Shown here: one piece after another, positions 62,975 through 64,000 of the stretch
How the letters are laid out: the number at the start of each line of letters is the position of its first letter
Position numbering within the stretch: the first letter of the stretch is position 1
Assembly: GCF_033473495.1 (NCBI RefSeq)
Contig: NC_088937.1
Location: 3,534,001 to 3,598,000, forward strand
Direction of reading: 5' to 3'
DNA length: 64,000 bases
From: Cercospora beticola
Lineage: Eukaryota; Ascomycota; Dothideomycetes; Mycosphaerellales; Mycosphaerellaceae
Position numbers and translations under genes: made by a program
The notes under the pieces: generated by a model
Seen by the model: the letters and a program-made list of their open reading frames with translations, nothing else
Told to the model about the DNA's origin: nothing
Database searches by the model: none

Positions 62975-64000
62975 TTACCATCGACCCCATCCCTGCGGAC
63001 TATCAGCCATATCAAACTCTATCTTACTCGCGCCCACAATCTCCCCATGTCTTAGCAACGGCTTCTCCACGACTCGTCCATCGACCTTCAGACCTCTGAC
63101 AAATGGCATCTTCGTCGCTCCAGGCGCCAGAATTGACAAAGCGTGCTCTTTCCCACCTCTCCCTCCTGTTGTTGCACCTGCAGGGATCCTGATCGTCACA
63201 TTCTCAAAGAATGGTGCCCCGACAACGTACTCGTCGCTCGCCGGATTCAGAGGATAAAAGCCTAACGCAGTGAAAACATACCACGCGCTCATTTGCCCCA
63301 GATCTTCATTGCCGCTCAGTCCAGCGGACGTAGCATTGTAATTCTGTGTAGCGATGTCTCGTACGAGGGTTTGCGTCGTATCCGGGTATCCGATTGCAGC
63401 ATACAGGTAAGATGCATGATGCGAAGGCTCATTCGTGTGATCGTTGTGACCGTCGTTGAAATACTCGTCAAGCTTAGTCTTTAATTTGTCGCGTCCGCCC
63501 ATGAGGTCTGCGAGACCAAGAGGATCGTGCATGACGTTGAAGGTGTAGATCCAGTCGTCTCCTTCTGTCCAACCTTGGTCGCGGCCAGCCCAGGTGCCGT
63601 TGTCATTCTTGGCTTCCATGAAGCCCGTTGCCGAATTGTAGACGTTGCGGTAGTTCATGCTTCGTTCATGGAGGGCTCTGGCAGTTTTCTGGTCGCCTGC
63701 ATGTTCAGCGACGATTGCAGCTGCATAGTCATCGAATGCGTAATCGAGAGTTCGTGAAGCACTTTCCGCCCAGCGGTCGTTTGAAACATAGCCTTTCTCC
63801 ATGTAGGCTGTAAGGCCTGCTCTGACTTCGTCCGGAGTATTGGCTTCTCGGTCGTAGTACAACAGCTCTGTGTCATTTATCGGCGGCTCATAAGCATTCT
63901 TCTTCACAGCTTCCCAGGCCGTTTTGATATCGAAATCCTTGAAGCCTCGGGCCAACGCATTAGCAATTACAGCATCCACGTGCGTGCCAATCATAATGTT
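62975..64000 (-). CDS. GH92 alpha-1,2-mannosidase, 3' part only
   Basis: Glycoside hydrolase family 92, a calcium-dependent exo-alpha-mannosidase, usually secreted in filamentous fungi. The 342 visible codons form the C-terminal part; the 5' end lies beyond the right edge, and the frame is still open at 64000 (NIMIGTHVD). Recognisable family blocks: AYMEKGYVSND, RTLDYAFDDYA, NVYNSATGFMEAKN, WTEGDDWIYTF, HDPLGLADLMGG, the catalytic-site region NEPSHHASYLY, and GNEDLGQMSAWYVFTALGFYPLNP, followed by the beta-sandwich end (PFFENVTIRIPAGA). Stop at 62975-62977. No intron in this part. Truncation is due to the window, not to the gene. Confidence 0.95.
   Translation of the reverse strand, partial: NIMIGTHVDAVIANALARGFKDFDIKTAWEAVKKNAYEPPINDTELLYYDREANTPDEVRAGLTAYMEKGYVSNDRWAESASRTLDYAFDDYAAAIVAEHAGDQKTARALHERSMNYRNVYNSATGFMEAKNDNGTWAGRDQGWTEGDDWIYTFNVMHDPLGLADLMGGRDKLKTKLDEYFNDGHNDHTNEPSHHASYLYAAIGYPDTTQTLVRDIATQNYNATSAGLSGNEDLGQMSAWYVFTALGFYPLNPASDEYVVGAPFFENVTIRIPAGATTGGRGGKEHALSILAPGATKMPFVRGLKVDGRVVEKPLLRHGEIVGASKIEFDMADSPQGWGRW

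Overview
This window looks like a chromosome-internal piece of a filamentous ascomycete genome, most likely a dothideomycete of the Mycosphaerella/Cercospora type. The class-level guess is inference. What the sequence shows is eukaryotic genes with short GT-AG introns (about 48 to 135 bp) carrying CTAAC/CTGAC-like branch sites, standard-code reading frames, compact intergenic spaces, and fungal families such as MSS51, WWM1, an M43 secreted protease and Dal5-type transporters. I see no transposon, rRNA, tRNA or CRISPR array, and no AT-rich RIP-like block. Coding sequences were rebuilt by joining exons wherever a splice donor and acceptor restored both frame and family homology.

Layout. 0-16 kb holds housekeeping and nuclear genes: RSE1/SF3B3 (-), MSS51 (+), a KDM4-type JmjN/JmjC histone demethylase (-), ESS2/DGCR14 (-) and a YAG7-like RGG protein (+). 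15.8-20.3 kb is one large protein with three SANT-like repeats, a WD40 region and a C-terminal Cys-rich domain. 20-29 kb holds membrane and secreted proteins: an APC-family permease, an M43 metalloprotease, a CDC50-family flippase subunit and an MFS sugar transporter, all on the minus strand. 30-37 kb has less familiar genes: a long Asn/Ser-rich disordered protein, a small hypothetical protein and a signal-peptide-bearing single-pass membrane protein. 37-47 kb: LSM4, a C2H2 zinc-finger protein, a SnoaL-like protein, a polytopic membrane ORF running in frame into an interrupted alpha/beta-hydrolase, WWM1 and an F-box-like protein. 47-50 kb: two divergently oriented small secreted Cys-rich proteins. 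50-54 kb: a divergent short-chain dehydrogenase and Dal5-type MFS transporter. 55-57 kb: two tandem F-box-like paralogues. 57-64 kb: a membrane-attached PPOX-family protein, a phospholipase D and the 3' part of a GH92 mannosidase running off the right edge.

How the genes relate. Three genes concern RNA splicing or decay (RSE1, ESS2, LSM4) and two concern chromatin (the demethylase and perhaps the SANT-WD40 protein), but they do not form an obvious cluster, and I find no secondary-metabolite core enzyme. The most interesting accessory pieces are the two small secreted Cys-rich proteins sharing one upstream region, the membrane/hydrolase ORF broken by a single in-frame TAA, and the SANT-WD40 protein, whose possible link to heterochromatin complexes is a hypothesis only. 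I found nothing I can honestly call a new system.
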